In this document: one piece after another, positions 17,428 to 26,660 of the stretch | How positions within the stretch are numbered: position 1 is the first letter of the stretch | How the letters are laid out: each line of letters starts with the position of its first letter | DNA from: UMGS1696 sp964621755 | GTDB lineage: Bacteria > Bacillota > Clostridia > Oscillospirales > CAG-272 | Direction: 5' to 3' | NCBI GenBank assembly: GCA_964621755.1 | Contig: CAZUPI010000003.1 | Location: 20,039-84,038, forward strand | DNA: 64,000 bases | Made by a program: the position numbers and the translations under genes | Notes under the pieces: generated by a model | Seen by the model: only the letters and a program-made list of their open reading frames with translations | Database searches by the model: none | What the model was told of the DNA's origin: nothing

Positions 17428-17469
17428 CTGGGGGAACCTTTCCTAAAAAGGTTCCCCCAGTTTATTTTT
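17428..17469 (+). terminator. strong hairpin terminator before the XRE gene
   Basis: CTGGGGGAACCTTT paired with AAAGGTTCCCCCAG, then TTTATTTTT. It belongs to the dispersed G-rich hairpin family. It insulates the downstream regulator/ABC operon from the pseudogene region. Confidence 0.85.
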
Positions 17470-17561
17470 CCTCAACGTCCGCCCTGTTTGTCAATTAATC
17501 ATTGCTCGACAAAACGGGGAAAATATGCTATCCTAATTTTTACAGAAAGGCGGTATAACTC

Positions 17562-18263
17562 ATGTTTGATACCAAAAAATTCGGCGGATTCTTATCCCAG
17601 CTGCGAAAAAAAGCTGATATGACACAAGTCGAGCTTGCCGACCGGCTGAATCTGACCCGGCAGGCAGTTTCCCGATATGAGCACGGCGACAGCTTTCCCG
17701 ACGTCTCTATCCTCATTTTGATTGCGGATATCTTCCATATTTCTCTCGATGAGCTCATCAGCTCCGGGGAGCCCACGCGTGGAGAATCCCAAATTCTCAA
17801 GGGTGTGGCTGTGGGCAGCGAGAACATCGCGGCGGATAACATTGAGGATATCGTGAACCTCGCCCCTTTTTTAAAGCCCAGTGTATTGACCAGACTTTCC
17901 TCCGGTTTGTCCGCACAGGGGATTGATATCTCCAATGTGGTTGCGCTTGCGGAATATCTGAACGACGACAGCGTGATTGAAATGCTGGAAAACGCAAAAT
18001 TTGAGACCATAAGCCCGGAACTGATAGAAAAGCTCATGCCGCTGCTCGACGGCAAATCGAAATCTACCATTTTCCAAAAAATTTTAATCGGAGAAATGGA
18101 CTGGCATTTTCTTCGACCGATGCTGCTGTACACGGAGGATGACCTGCGTAGTCAAATTGAAGCCGCTGTCGTGGAAGGCGCTTTGCCGTGGGATGCGCTT
18201 GATTTAATGCGGGAAGCATGGAAGGATGTGTGGGAACGGCAGAGAAAGAACGGCGAGTTATGA
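17562..18263 (+). CDS. XRE-family transcriptional regulator
   Basis: A 233-residue protein with an N-terminal Cro/CI helix-turn-helix (residues 5-60: FLSQLRKKADMTQVELADRL then NLTRQAVSRYEHGDSFPDVS), followed by about 170 residues of helical sequence without a recognised effector domain. GAAAGGCGG lies upstream of ATG 17562. The stop overlaps the start of the next gene (ATGA), so it is translationally coupled to the ABC exporter pair. It probably controls that operon, perhaps in response to the exported compound; this is inference from position. Confidence 0.9.
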   Translation: MFDTKKFGGFLSQLRKKADMTQVELADRLNLTRQAVSRYEHGDSFPDVSILILIADIFHISLDELISSGEPTRGESQILKGVAVGSENIAADNIEDIVNLAPFLKPSVLTRLSSGLSAQGIDISNVVALAEYLNDDSVIEMLENAKFETISPELIEKLMPLLDGKSKSTIFQKILIGEMDWHFLRPMLLYTEDDLRSQIEAAVVEGALPWDALDLMREAWKDVWERQRKNGEL

Positions 18264-20041
18264 AAAGACGTTTGAAAAATATGGTCTACTTGCTCTCCTA
18301 TGCGTGGGGAAAAGGCAGACTTATCTTTTTCACTACAGCGGGAACAGCGACGTTTCACGCGTTGCTTCCTCTTATCGATATTGCGGGTCTTGGACTTGTT
18401 GTCGAGGCGCTGACGAATGGAAAGTCCAAACAGGATGTGGTACGGCTGATTCTGTTATATCTGGCGCTTAATCTCGTAATTGCGGTTTTGAAGCAGCTTT
18501 TGACGCTGGCGGACAACAATATAAAGCGCAAAGTGTCCGATATCACCCAACTCGACTATATGCGAGACTGCATCTACATCAACTATCACTATGCGCAGGA
18601 CGGCAGTATTCTTGACCTCAAAAAGAAATCTATGGGGACGCATCCCGTGTGGTTCCTGAATAATCTCGGGGTGCTGCTCCAATATCTTGTGCAGTTTGCG
18701 GGCGTGGCGTACCTTTTTGCCGTGTTCAGTCCGCTGTTTCTTTTTCTCCTTCTTCTGACCTCTGCCTTCTCCCTCTATCTTTCCTTCAGAGAGCAGCGGT
18801 TGGATTTTGAATATCGGAACGACAGTGCAGAGGATGAGCGAATGATGGCGTACTTATACGAAACCATGTCGGATGACCGTTATGCGAAAGAGGTGCGCAT
18901 CAACCGCGCAGGAGGGCTTCTTGAAACGAAGTATTCAGAACGGTATGCGAGTTTTATGCGGAGACGAAAGCATCTCGCCAATCAAACCTTGGGAATCCAT
19001 ACAGTCAGTACCGTCATTACGATTATCCAGACGGCAGCGATGTATCTGTATTTTTCCTATCAGGTTTCCATTTCCGAAATCAGCATCGGTGAGTATACGG
19101 TTTTGCTTGGTGCAACGACACTTCTGACTTCCCTTTTGGTCGGATTTTTTCATCATACAGCCAGCCGCGGTACGCTGGACTATACGGAACTGTTTCGACA
19201 ATACCGGAACCATGCGGCACAAAACAGCGGCATTTTTGCAAGCTGCGCCCTTTCTATGCCCGAAATCGACCGACAAAGCCTGCGGATTTCATTTGAAAAC
19301 GTTTCGTTTACCTACCCCGGTGCGGAGCATCCGATTCTTGAAGCCGTCAGCTTCACTATAGAGCCGGGAGAGAAAATCGGAATTGTGGGACTGAACGGCT
19401 CGGGTAAAACCACCCTGATCAAGCTCCTGTGCCGTCTGTATGACCCGACTGACGGCAGAATTACCCTAAACGGTATCGATATCCGAAACATTCCGCATAA
19501 CGAATACACAAAGCTCATCGGGATTGTCCTACAGGACTTTTGCCTGTTTGCCTACTCGGTGAAGGAAAATGTGGTATTCGATTCGCCGGCGGATGAAGAG
19601 CGGTTTGGGGCAAGCATCCAAAAAAGCGGTCTTTCAGATAAAATCGCGTCTCTGCGTGACGGCGTGCATACCTCCGTTTATAAAACGTTCGACGACAGCG
19701 GAGTGGAGTTCTCCGGCGGGGAAGGGCAGAAGCTCGCACTTGCCCGCGCCATCTATAAAGAAGCCGGCATTCTGATTCTCGATGAACCGACCTCGGCCCT
19801 CGACCCCTTGGCTGAGCACAAGTTGTTTTCCAGCCTTTCCGAAATTGCCGACGGGAAAACTACTTTGTTTATCTCCCATCGACTGTCGTCCACAAAATTT
19901 TGTGACCGGATTCTGGTACTCGCGGACGGAAAAATCGCGGAAACCGGCAGCCACGGGGAACTGATGCGGAAAAACGGGATTTACGCCGATTTATTTTCCG
20001 CACAGGCGAGATATTACGAAGCACCGGAGGCAATAAAATGA
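18260..20041 (+). CDS. ABC exporter, membrane and ATPase domains fused (first of pair)
   Basis: A 593-residue exporter half: membrane domain about residues 1-330, ATPase domain after. Walker A GLNGSGKTTLIK, signature FSGGEGQKLALARA, Walker B ILILDEPTSALD, switch ISHRLSS, so all catalytic residues are present and the ATP site is predicted active. The start ATG 18260 overlaps the XRE stop (ATGA); a longer frame to 18218 has no ribosome binding site. It ends in ATGA overlap with the next exporter half. Fused ABC exporters coupled to a small regulator usually handle peptides, antibiotics or lipids; no bacteriocin or leader peptidase gene is seen here. Confidence 0.92.
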   Translation: MKRRLKNMVYLLSYAWGKGRLIFFTTAGTATFHALLPLIDIAGLGLVVEALTNGKSKQDVVRLILLYLALNLVIAVLKQLLTLADNNIKRKVSDITQLDYMRDCIYINYHYAQDGSILDLKKKSMGTHPVWFLNNLGVLLQYLVQFAGVAYLFAVFSPLFLFLLLLTSAFSLYLSFREQRLDFEYRNDSAEDERMMAYLYETMSDDRYAKEVRINRAGGLLETKYSERYASFMRRRKHLANQTLGIHTVSTVITIIQTAAMYLYFSYQVSISEISIGEYTVLLGATTLLTSLLVGFFHHTASRGTLDYTELFRQYRNHAAQNSGIFASCALSMPEIDRQSLRISFENVSFTYPGAEHPILEAVSFTIEPGEKIGIVGLNGSGKTTLIKLLCRLYDPTDGRITLNGIDIRNIPHNEYTKLIGIVLQDFCLFAYSVKENVVFDSPADEERFGASIQKSGLSDKIASLRDGVHTSVYKTFDDSGVEFSGGEGQKLALARAIYKEAGILILDEPTSALDPLAEHKLFSSLSEIADGKTTLFISHRLSSTKFCDRILVLADGKIAETGSHGELMRKNGIYADLFSAQARYYEAPEAIK

Positions 20042-21807
20042 AAAAGCGAATGCATAAATTACGAATTCCCTATGAAATTCTCCGGCTTCTGACAGAATAT
20101 GAGCCGTCGTATCTTTGGTGGTCTCTGCCGCAGATTGTGACAAGCTCCCTTCTCCCCCTGCTTGCCGTCTACATGCCAAAACGGATTCTGGAGACCCTGA
20201 CTGACGGGAGTCCGTATCTGTCGACAGCTCGCGTGATTGCAATATATTGTGGGATTTTACTGCTGCTGCGCATTCTGAATGATTTTTTTTCATACAATAG
20301 TGAGCTTGCGGCGGAACAATTTGCAGAGCATCTTCGGTTTGAAATCGGGAAAATAACCATGCGGCTGGAAATGAAGGATATCGAAACCGCTACCCAACGG
20401 GAAATCATTCAGATGGCAAATAACGCCGCAGGCCTGACGGAAATACTCGGGATTATCAAACAGATGCTCTCCAATATTATCAGCATTGCGGGGCTTGCGT
20501 GGATTACCGTACAGCTGAACGCGGTCTTTCTGCTTGCGATTTTTGTGGTCTTATCGGTCAAAACGCTGTTCACCTGCCTGCAGTTCAAATACAGAAAAAA
20601 ATCACGTGAACTATCTGCCAGAAACGACCGTATCGGGAGCTATCTGAATGGACTAGCGTATTTTAATCACGGCGCGGAAAAAGAACTGCGTCTGAACAAT
20701 CTTCAGAAATGGTTCATGGGTAAAATTGTAAAGTATCGCGGTGAAATGCTTCGGATACAATACCGGGAGTTTCGTCAATATGCGATTTTTGAGAGTATCA
20801 TGGCGGTATTGATGGCTGTGCAGTCGCTGGTGGTTCTCCTGCTCCTTGGGGAAAACTATATAGACCGCACGATTACCATTGCGGATTTCACCATGTATTT
20901 TTCTGCTGTGACGACGCTGACCACCTCTCTTCATGCTTTTACGCAGCAAATCAGGAGATACAACGAACAGGTCTTGAATTTTATAGATTACCGAAAGCTG
21001 CTCGAACTGCTGTCAAGGAGAGAAAACGACACGCCGGGTCACTCGACGGGGATTCCGAAGCAGATTCAAATTGTCTTTGATGACGTATCGTTTGCCTATC
21101 CGGGAAGTGACAAAAACGCACTGGAACACATCCGTCTCACCATATCAGATGGGGAAAAGCTCATGCTCGTAGGCCTGAACGGCTCGGGAAAAACAACGCT
21201 CATCAAGCTGTTATGCAAATTGTACCGCCCGACGGCGGGAACAATCACGCTGAACGGGCAGGATATCTGGAGTATTCCAAACCGTGTATATTATCAAGGG
21301 GTCAGTGCGGTATTTCAGGATTATAAAAATTTCGCCTTTTCGCTCGCGGAAAATATTTTGTTGAATGAGACGCCGGAGCGAAAACGGATTGCCGCGATTT
21401 TGAGAGAGCTTGGAATGGAAGAATTCCTGAAGACGTCGCCGAAAGGCTTAGATACCTGTCTGACAAGGAATTTTGATTCGGACGGAGTGGAACTATCGGG
21501 AGGACAGGACCAGAAACTTGCCATTGCCCGGGCGATTTATAAAAATACGCCGCTGTTGATTCTCGATGAGCCTACTGCCTCACTGGATGCAAAGGCCGAA
21601 AGCGAGCTTTATATGGATTTCTGGAAAATGGCACGCGGAAAAACCGCAATTTTTATCAGTCATCGTCTGGCGGCATCCACTTTGGCGGAGCGAATTGCCA
21701 TATTAGAGAACGGAAAAATTGTGGAGTATGGCAGTCATACGGAGCTTTTAGAGCACGGCGGACTGTATGCGGATATGTATGCGAAGCAGAGCAGACCGTA
21801 TGCCTGA
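20038..21807 (+). CDS. ABC exporter, membrane and ATPase domains fused (second of pair)
   Basis: A 589-residue partner of the preceding gene. Walker A GLNGSGKTTLIK, signature LSGGQDQKLAIARA, Walker B LLILDEPTASLD, switch ISHRLAA; all catalytic residues are intact. Unlike the 4958-8459 pair, this heterodimer shows no degenerate site. The N-terminal membrane domain begins after a basic cytosolic segment (KKRMHKLRIPYEILRLLTEY). It overlaps the upstream gene by 4 bp. Confidence 0.92.
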   Translation: MKKRMHKLRIPYEILRLLTEYEPSYLWWSLPQIVTSSLLPLLAVYMPKRILETLTDGSPYLSTARVIAIYCGILLLLRILNDFFSYNSELAAEQFAEHLRFEIGKITMRLEMKDIETATQREIIQMANNAAGLTEILGIIKQMLSNIISIAGLAWITVQLNAVFLLAIFVVLSVKTLFTCLQFKYRKKSRELSARNDRIGSYLNGLAYFNHGAEKELRLNNLQKWFMGKIVKYRGEMLRIQYREFRQYAIFESIMAVLMAVQSLVVLLLLGENYIDRTITIADFTMYFSAVTTLTTSLHAFTQQIRRYNEQVLNFIDYRKLLELLSRRENDTPGHSTGIPKQIQIVFDDVSFAYPGSDKNALEHIRLTISDGEKLMLVGLNGSGKTTLIKLLCKLYRPTAGTITLNGQDIWSIPNRVYYQGVSAVFQDYKNFAFSLAENILLNETPERKRIAAILRELGMEEFLKTSPKGLDTCLTRNFDSDGVELSGGQDQKLAIARAIYKNTPLLILDEPTASLDAKAESELYMDFWKMARGKTAIFISHRLAASTLAERIAILENGKIVEYGSHTELLEHGGLYADMYAKQSRPYA

Positions 21808-21974
21808 CGCAATGCAGAACTTTGGGTGTAGTTTTAATTTCTATGTTTTCTCTCGAAAAAAGTCGGCCCCGCAAGCCGTGTGACCGCCGCAGATACTTGA
21901 AATTAAGGAATAATTATGGTATCATATTGACAATACTATCGATACTTGAATGATACGATATATGAGGTATCGAT

Positions 21975-22100
21975 ATGCGCGCTTACCATTTTTTTATGAA
22001 ATTCATGCGGAGCTTTTTTATCGGCTTTTGTGCAGCCGCAGCTATCCTGACGATTCTCGCCGCCGCGGGAATGGTCGTATACCGGATGTATCTGGTGTAA
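21975..22100 (+). CDS. 41-residue single-helix membrane protein
   Basis: A small ORF: MRAYHFFMKFMRSFFIGFCA then AAAILTILAAAGMVVYRMYL and V. It has a basic N-terminus, one transmembrane helix of about 22 residues and a short positively charged end. GAGG at 21964-21967 is 7 bp before the ATG. It ends 49 bp before the pseudouridine synthase start. The upstream region holds TTGACA near 21927 and several GATAC/TATCGATA motifs. I do not recognise a family. Confidence 0.5.
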   Translation: MRAYHFFMKFMRSFFIGFCAAAAILTILAAAGMVVYRMYLV

Positions 22101-22149
22101 TGTGGGGAGCGAAAGCAGCTTCCGCACATCCGAGGGAGGATTGCACCCG

Positions 22150-22839
22150 ATGCGCCTTGATAAATATCTGGCCGACAGCGGCATGTTCTCGCGCAGTGAG
22201 GCGGGACGCGCCGTCCGTTCGGGAAGAGTTGCTGTGGATGGAGCTGCTGTCCGCGATCCGTCCGTGAAGATTGACGAAAATACTGCCGCCGTAACGGTTG
22301 ACGGTCAGACAGTGCGATGGTCGAAGTATAAGTACATTATGCTCAATAAACCGGCGGACTATGTAAGCACGACCGACAACGATCCAAAATCGGTCATGAA
22401 GCTGCTTCCTCAGGAGTTCTCAAGGCTCGGTATGTTCCCCTGCGGCAGACTTGACATGGATACTGTCGGACTTCTGCTTGTCACAAACGACGGTCCGACT
22501 GCGCACGGGCTTTTGTCCCCCAAGCATCACCGTGAAAAGACGTACCGCTTCACATGCCTGCCTCTCACGATGGACATGAAGCGAAAGCTTGAGTCCGGGG
22601 TTACGCTGTCTGACTTCACCTCAAAGCCGTGCATCGTACAGCTTGATGACGCCACCCATGGTCAAATCACCGTCACGGAAGGAAAGTACCATCAAATTAA
22701 GCGGATGTTCCACGCGGTGGGCAGCGAGATAACGTATCTCGAACGCCTGACCTTTGCGGGCCTTACGCTGGATAAAAAACTGGAGCGCGGTCAGTGGCGC
22801 GAGCTCACTGATGAGGAAATCAACATTTTAACAAAGTAA
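22150..22839 (+). CDS. RsuA-family rRNA pseudouridine synthase
   Basis: A 229-residue protein. An S4 RNA-binding domain at residues 1-60 (MRLDKYLADSGMFSRSEAGR, RVAVDGAAV) is followed by the RsuA/RluB/RluE catalytic domain, with the catalytic Asp in PCGRLDMDTVGLLLVTNDG and the conserved KTYRFTCLP and ITVTEGKYHQIKRMFHAVG. Length and motifs best fit RsuA, which modifies 16S U516, but RluB-type paralogues are close. The start at 22150 is chosen by the GGGAGGA ribosome binding site; the frame extends to 22102. Confidence 0.9.
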   Translation: MRLDKYLADSGMFSRSEAGRAVRSGRVAVDGAAVRDPSVKIDENTAAVTVDGQTVRWSKYKYIMLNKPADYVSTTDNDPKSVMKLLPQEFSRLGMFPCGRLDMDTVGLLLVTNDGPTAHGLLSPKHHREKTYRFTCLPLTMDMKRKLESGVTLSDFTSKPCIVQLDDATHGQITVTEGKYHQIKRMFHAVGSEITYLERLTFAGLTLDKKLERGQWRELTDEEINILTK

Positions 22840-22896
22840 CGTGGAGGGGTTCGGGAAAAGCCGTACCCTTTCCGAAGCTTTACACCGGAGAAAACA

Positions 22897-25041
22897 ATGG
22901 AGATATTACAGCGATTATCTGATGAACTAAACATTCCGCTCGACCGGCTGACCGCTACTGTGGCGCTGCTCGACGACGGAAATACGGTGCCGTTCGTGGC
23001 GCGATACCGGAAAGAAGTGACCGGCGGACTTGACGACACTGTACTGCGCGGACTCTGTGACCGGCTTACTTATCTGCGAAATCTCGAAAAACGCAAGGAT
23101 GAGGTGAGGGCTCTCATTGAGGCGCAGGGAAAGCTGACCGATGAAATCGTCGCCGCCATCGGCAAGGCCGAAACCGTGACGGAGGTGGATGACGTTTATC
23201 GTCCGTTCAGGCCGAAACGCCGTACGCGCGCATCAGTTGCGAGAGAGCGCGGTCTGGAACCTCTTGCCGACCTTTTAATGAAGCAGGAGCGCTCGTACGT
23301 GCCTTCGATTGAGGAGGCGGCGGCTACATATATTAAGGAAGAAAACGGGGTTGAGAGCGTTGAGGATGCGCTGGCCGGCGCGCGGGATATCCTTGCCGAG
23401 AACGTATCGGACAACGCCGAGTACCGCCGTGAGATTCGCAGGCTGACCGAAAAATACGGTGTGATTACCACGAAAAAGCTTGAAAACGCGGCTGTTGTAT
23501 ACGAACAGTATTTTGACTATTCCGAAGCGGTTGCCAAAATCCCACCGCACCGCGTTCTGGCCATTAACCGTGGCGAAAAGGAGGACGCGCTGTCTGTTTC
23601 GATTGTCATAGAACGGGATGTTATTTTGAACTATCTCTTTTCGGAGGTTGTGGTCAATCCGAAAAGTCCTGCATTTGCGCACATCTCCGCAGCGGTGTGC
23701 GACTCGTACGACCGGCTTATCGCGCCGTCCGTGGAGCGGGAAATCCGGAATGACCTGACGGACCGCGCGAGCGAGAGTGCAATTGCGCTGTTTTCCGTGA
23801 ATTTGAAAAATCTGCTTTTGCAGTCGCCGCTGAAGGGGAAGACGGTGCTGGGGTTTGACCCGGGCTACCGTACCGGATGCAAGCTCGCCGTGGTGACGAA
23901 AACGGGCGCAGTGGTGGATACGGCGGTGATTTACCCTACCAAGCCGCACGAGCGCATCGCAGACGCGAAGAGAATCGTACGCGGGCTGATTGAGAAGTAC
24001 GGCGTTGACGTAGTGGCGATTGGAAACGGGACGGCGTCGGGAGAGTCGGAGATGTTCATCGCGGACCTGCTCCGCGAGATGGGCGGAAAGACCAAGTACA
24101 TCATTGTATCGGAAGCCGGGGCGTCGGTGTACTCCGCGTCGGAGCTGGGAGCGGAGGAATTCCCGGATTTTGACGTCACGGAGCGGAGCGCGGCATCGAT
24201 TGCAAGACGGTTACAGGACCCGCTCGCAGAGCTTGTAAAGATTGACCCGAAGTCCATCGGGGTAGGGCAGTACCAGCACGATATGAAGCCGGCACGTCTT
24301 GACGAAGCGTTGACGGGTGTTGTGGAGGATGCGGTAAACGCGGTTGGCGTAGATGTCAATACGGCGTCGTATTCGCTGCTCTCGTACATTGCGGGAATCA
24401 ACGCGATTTCGGCGAAAAACATAGTGAAGTATCGCGAGGCGAACGGGGAATTCCGGACACGGCGGGAGATTCTGAAAGTGCCGCGGTTTGGTGCGAAGGC
24501 GTTCCAGCAGGCGGCGGGGTTCCTGCGAATCCCGGGCGGGGACGAAATTCTGGACAACACGGGCGTTCACCCGGAGTCGTACGAAATCACGAAGAAGCTC
24601 ATTGAGAAGTTTGGCCACACACTGTCAGATGTACGCGGTGGTTTGTCGCTCACAGGCGAAGCGAAGAAATACGGCATAAAAAAGCTGGCGGCGGAGCTGG
24701 AATGCGGCGAGCCGACGCTCGAAGACATTCTGCGTGAGATTGAGAAGCCGGGACGTGACATACGTGACAGCCTGCCGCCGCCGATACTGCGCGATAAAGT
24801 ACTGTCCATAGAGGACCTCGAAGTCGGCATGACAATGACGGGCACAGTACGCAACGTCATCGACTTTGGTGCTTTCGTTGACATCGGCGTTCACCAGGAT
24901 GGCCTTGTCCACATCAGCGAAATTTCTGACCGCTATATCAAACATCCGTCCGAAGTCCTATCCGTGGGTGATGTCGTAACCGTGAAAATTAAGTCCGTGG
25001 ATGTGAAAAAGGGGAGAATTGGGCTGACGATGAGAGGATGA
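22897..25041 (+). CDS. tex: Tex-family RNA-binding transcription accessory protein
   Basis: 714 residues. Order: N-terminal helical Tex domain (from VPFVARYRKEVTGGLDD near residue 31), a YqgF/RNase H-like domain (KTVLGFDPGYRTGCKLAVV, about 316-450), helix-hairpin-helix repeats (YIAGINAISAKNIVKYREAN, FGAKAFQQAAGFLRI, about 500-550), and a C-terminal S1 RNA-binding domain (VGMTMTGTVRNVIDFGAFVD, about 640-714). Full length and complete for the family. Tex binds nucleic acids and affects transcription; the precise role varies between species. It follows the pseudouridine synthase by 57 bp. Confidence 0.93.
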   Translation: MEILQRLSDELNIPLDRLTATVALLDDGNTVPFVARYRKEVTGGLDDTVLRGLCDRLTYLRNLEKRKDEVRALIEAQGKLTDEIVAAIGKAETVTEVDDVYRPFRPKRRTRASVARERGLEPLADLLMKQERSYVPSIEEAAATYIKEENGVESVEDALAGARDILAENVSDNAEYRREIRRLTEKYGVITTKKLENAAVVYEQYFDYSEAVAKIPPHRVLAINRGEKEDALSVSIVIERDVILNYLFSEVVVNPKSPAFAHISAAVCDSYDRLIAPSVEREIRNDLTDRASESAIALFSVNLKNLLLQSPLKGKTVLGFDPGYRTGCKLAVVTKTGAVVDTAVIYPTKPHERIADAKRIVRGLIEKYGVDVVAIGNGTASGESEMFIADLLREMGGKTKYIIVSEAGASVYSASELGAEEFPDFDVTERSAASIARRLQDPLAELVKIDPKSIGVGQYQHDMKPARLDEALTGVVEDAVNAVGVDVNTASYSLLSYIAGINAISAKNIVKYREANGEFRTRREILKVPRFGAKAFQQAAGFLRIPGGDEILDNTGVHPESYEITKKLIEKFGHTLSDVRGGLSLTGEAKKYGIKKLAAELECGEPTLEDILREIEKPGRDIRDSLPPPILRDKVLSIEDLEVGMTMTGTVRNVIDFGAFVDIGVHQDGLVHISEISDRYIKHPSEVLSVGDVVTVKIKSVDVKKGRIGLTMRG

Positions 25042-25320
25042 CGGGGCGCTGCCCCCAGCCCACGCATAGGAACCTTCTCTCAAATTTCTCAATTGAATTC
25101 TAATTTTATTAGAGCCGCAGGCGCAACGGGGATTTGCAAAAAAGTGGGAATCGGAAAGTGAAAATGTGCAGAATGCACAAAGTATGAATTTAAATTTCGG
25201 TAAAAAAAACTCTTTAAAAATATAGTGTAATTTGGTACAATATACATCAGTAAATAGTATGGACACATGTCCGCGCGTAAATTTAAAATTGTATATAATA
25301 TATCCAAGGAGGATTTATTA
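25042..25320. promoter_or_regulatory. promoter region of the stand-alone ATPase gene
   Basis: It begins with a GGGGCGC-TGCCCC hairpin related to the dispersed family. Near the gene is a weak promoter, TTTAAA, a 17-bp spacer, TACAAT (about 25234-25239). A dyad GGACA-CA-TGTCC at 25260-25271 lies between it and the start, a plausible operator. The ribosome binding site is AAGGAGG just before 25321. Confidence 0.4.
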
Positions 25321-26433
25321 ATGGCAAGCTTATCCCTCAAACACATTTATAAGAAATATCCAGGCGGCGTTACAGCCGTTAGCGACTTCTGCCTTGAAAT
25401 CAAAGATAAGGAATTCTTAATTCTCGTAGGACCTTCCGGATGTGGCAAGACAACCACGCTCCGTATGATTGCAGGTCTTGAAGAAATCACAGAAGGCGAA
25501 CTCTTCATCGGCGACAAGCTCGTAAATGACGTTGCTCCAAAGGACCGCGATATCGCGATGGTGTTCCAGAACTACGCTCTTTATCCGCATATGTCCGTAT
25601 TTGATAACATGGCATTCGGTCTTAAGCTCCGCAAGACACCGAAGGAAGAAATCAAGCGCCGCGTAGAAGAAGCTGCCCGTATTCTTGATATCACTCACCT
25701 CCTTGACAGAAAGCCGAAGGCTCTTTCCGGCGGTCAGAAGCAGCGTGTTGCTCTTGGGCGCGCTATCGTTCGTAACCCGAAGGTCTTCCTTCTCGACGAG
25801 CCTCTTTCCAACCTTGACGCTAAGCTCCGTGCTGCCATGAGAACTGAGCTTACCAAAATTCACCAGAGAGTCGGTACAACATTCGTATACGTAACGCACG
25901 ACCAGACAGAAGCTATGACGATGGCTACCCGTATCGTTGTTATGAAGGACGGTCTCATTCAGCAGGTTGATACTCCTCAGAACCTCTATGACTTCCCTGT
26001 AAACCTCTTCGTTGCAGGCTTCATTGGAACGCCTCAGATGAACTTCATCAACTGTGTTCTTGAAAAGAAGGGCGAAGACCTCTACATCACATTCGGCTCC
26101 AACTCCCTCAAGCTGCCGGCTGAAAAGGCTAACAATCCTGCGCTTAAGGATTACATCGGCAAGGAAGTTGTTGTAGGTATCCGTCCCGAATGTATCCACG
26201 ACGACGCTGCATCCATCAAGGCGATGTCCGATTCCGTAATCGAAACAGACGTAGAAGTAACAGAGCTTATGGGCGCTGAAATCTACCTCTATCTCGTAGC
26301 AGAAGAAACCAACATGATCGCGCGTGTATCCGCTCGTTCCACTGCTCGTGCAGGCGACATTATCAACGTTGCGTTCGATATGTCCAGAGTTCACATCTTC
26401 GACAAGGATACCGAACGTTACATCGTTCACTAA
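25321..26433 (+). CDS. stand-alone MsmK/UgpC-type sugar ABC ATPase
   Basis: A 370-residue CUT1 ATPase: Walker A GPSGCGKTTTLRMIAG, Q-loop VFQNYALYPHMSVFDNMAFG, signature LSGGQKQRVALGRAIVRNPK, Walker B FLLDEPLSNLD, switch THDQTEAMTMA, and a C-terminal TOBE domain (VVVGIRPECI and MGAEIYLYLV). No permease or binding-protein gene is adjacent, so it probably energises several importers encoded elsewhere, as shown for MsmK in streptococci. Codon usage is strongly biased, as in dnaK and hydB, consistent with abundant expression. The start at 25321 is set by AAGGAGG; the upstream extension to 25267 would cover the operator-like dyad. Confidence 0.93.
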   Translation: MASLSLKHIYKKYPGGVTAVSDFCLEIKDKEFLILVGPSGCGKTTTLRMIAGLEEITEGELFIGDKLVNDVAPKDRDIAMVFQNYALYPHMSVFDNMAFGLKLRKTPKEEIKRRVEEAARILDITHLLDRKPKALSGGQKQRVALGRAIVRNPKVFLLDEPLSNLDAKLRAAMRTELTKIHQRVGTTFVYVTHDQTEAMTMATRIVVMKDGLIQQVDTPQNLYDFPVNLFVAGFIGTPQMNFINCVLEKKGEDLYITFGSNSLKLPAEKANNPALKDYIGKEVVVGIRPECIHDDAASIKAMSDSVIETDVEVTELMGAEIYLYLVAEETNMIARVSARSTARAGDIINVAFDMSRVHIFDKDTERYIVH

Positions 26434-26453
26434 TATCGGCAAAACTTTACACA

Positions 26454-26483
26454 GAGCCGCTTCTGTTTCGAAGCGGTTCTTTT
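26454..26483 (+). terminator. terminator of the ATPase gene
   Basis: GAGCCGCTTC paired with GAAGCGGTTC around a 6-base loop, followed by TTTT. Confidence 0.85.
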
Positions 26484-26500
26484 CATAACAGGTGACACGT

Positions 26501-26587
26501 ATGATTTACTATACCGACAACACCATTACCGTTTGCCTGATGATGGAATCTGACGCGTACGCGATATACGACATTTACCTCTCTTGA
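26501..26587 (+). pseudogene. 28-codon ORF resembling the start of a GNAT acetyltransferase
   Basis: MIYYTDNTITVCLMMESDAY then AIYDIYLS and TGA, with AGGTG before the ATG. The pattern R/C-L-M-x-E-x-D-A-x-A-I-Y is how many GNAT N-acetyltransferases begin. The rest of such a gene is missing. It is either a remnant or a small peptide; I cannot decide from sequence. Confidence 0.35.
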
Positions 26588-26660
26588 TGAACTGGACGAG
26601 CAAGAAATTAAAGTGAGACTCACCGCGTGGGTCCCAGAATCCCCAAAAGGAGAATTACAT

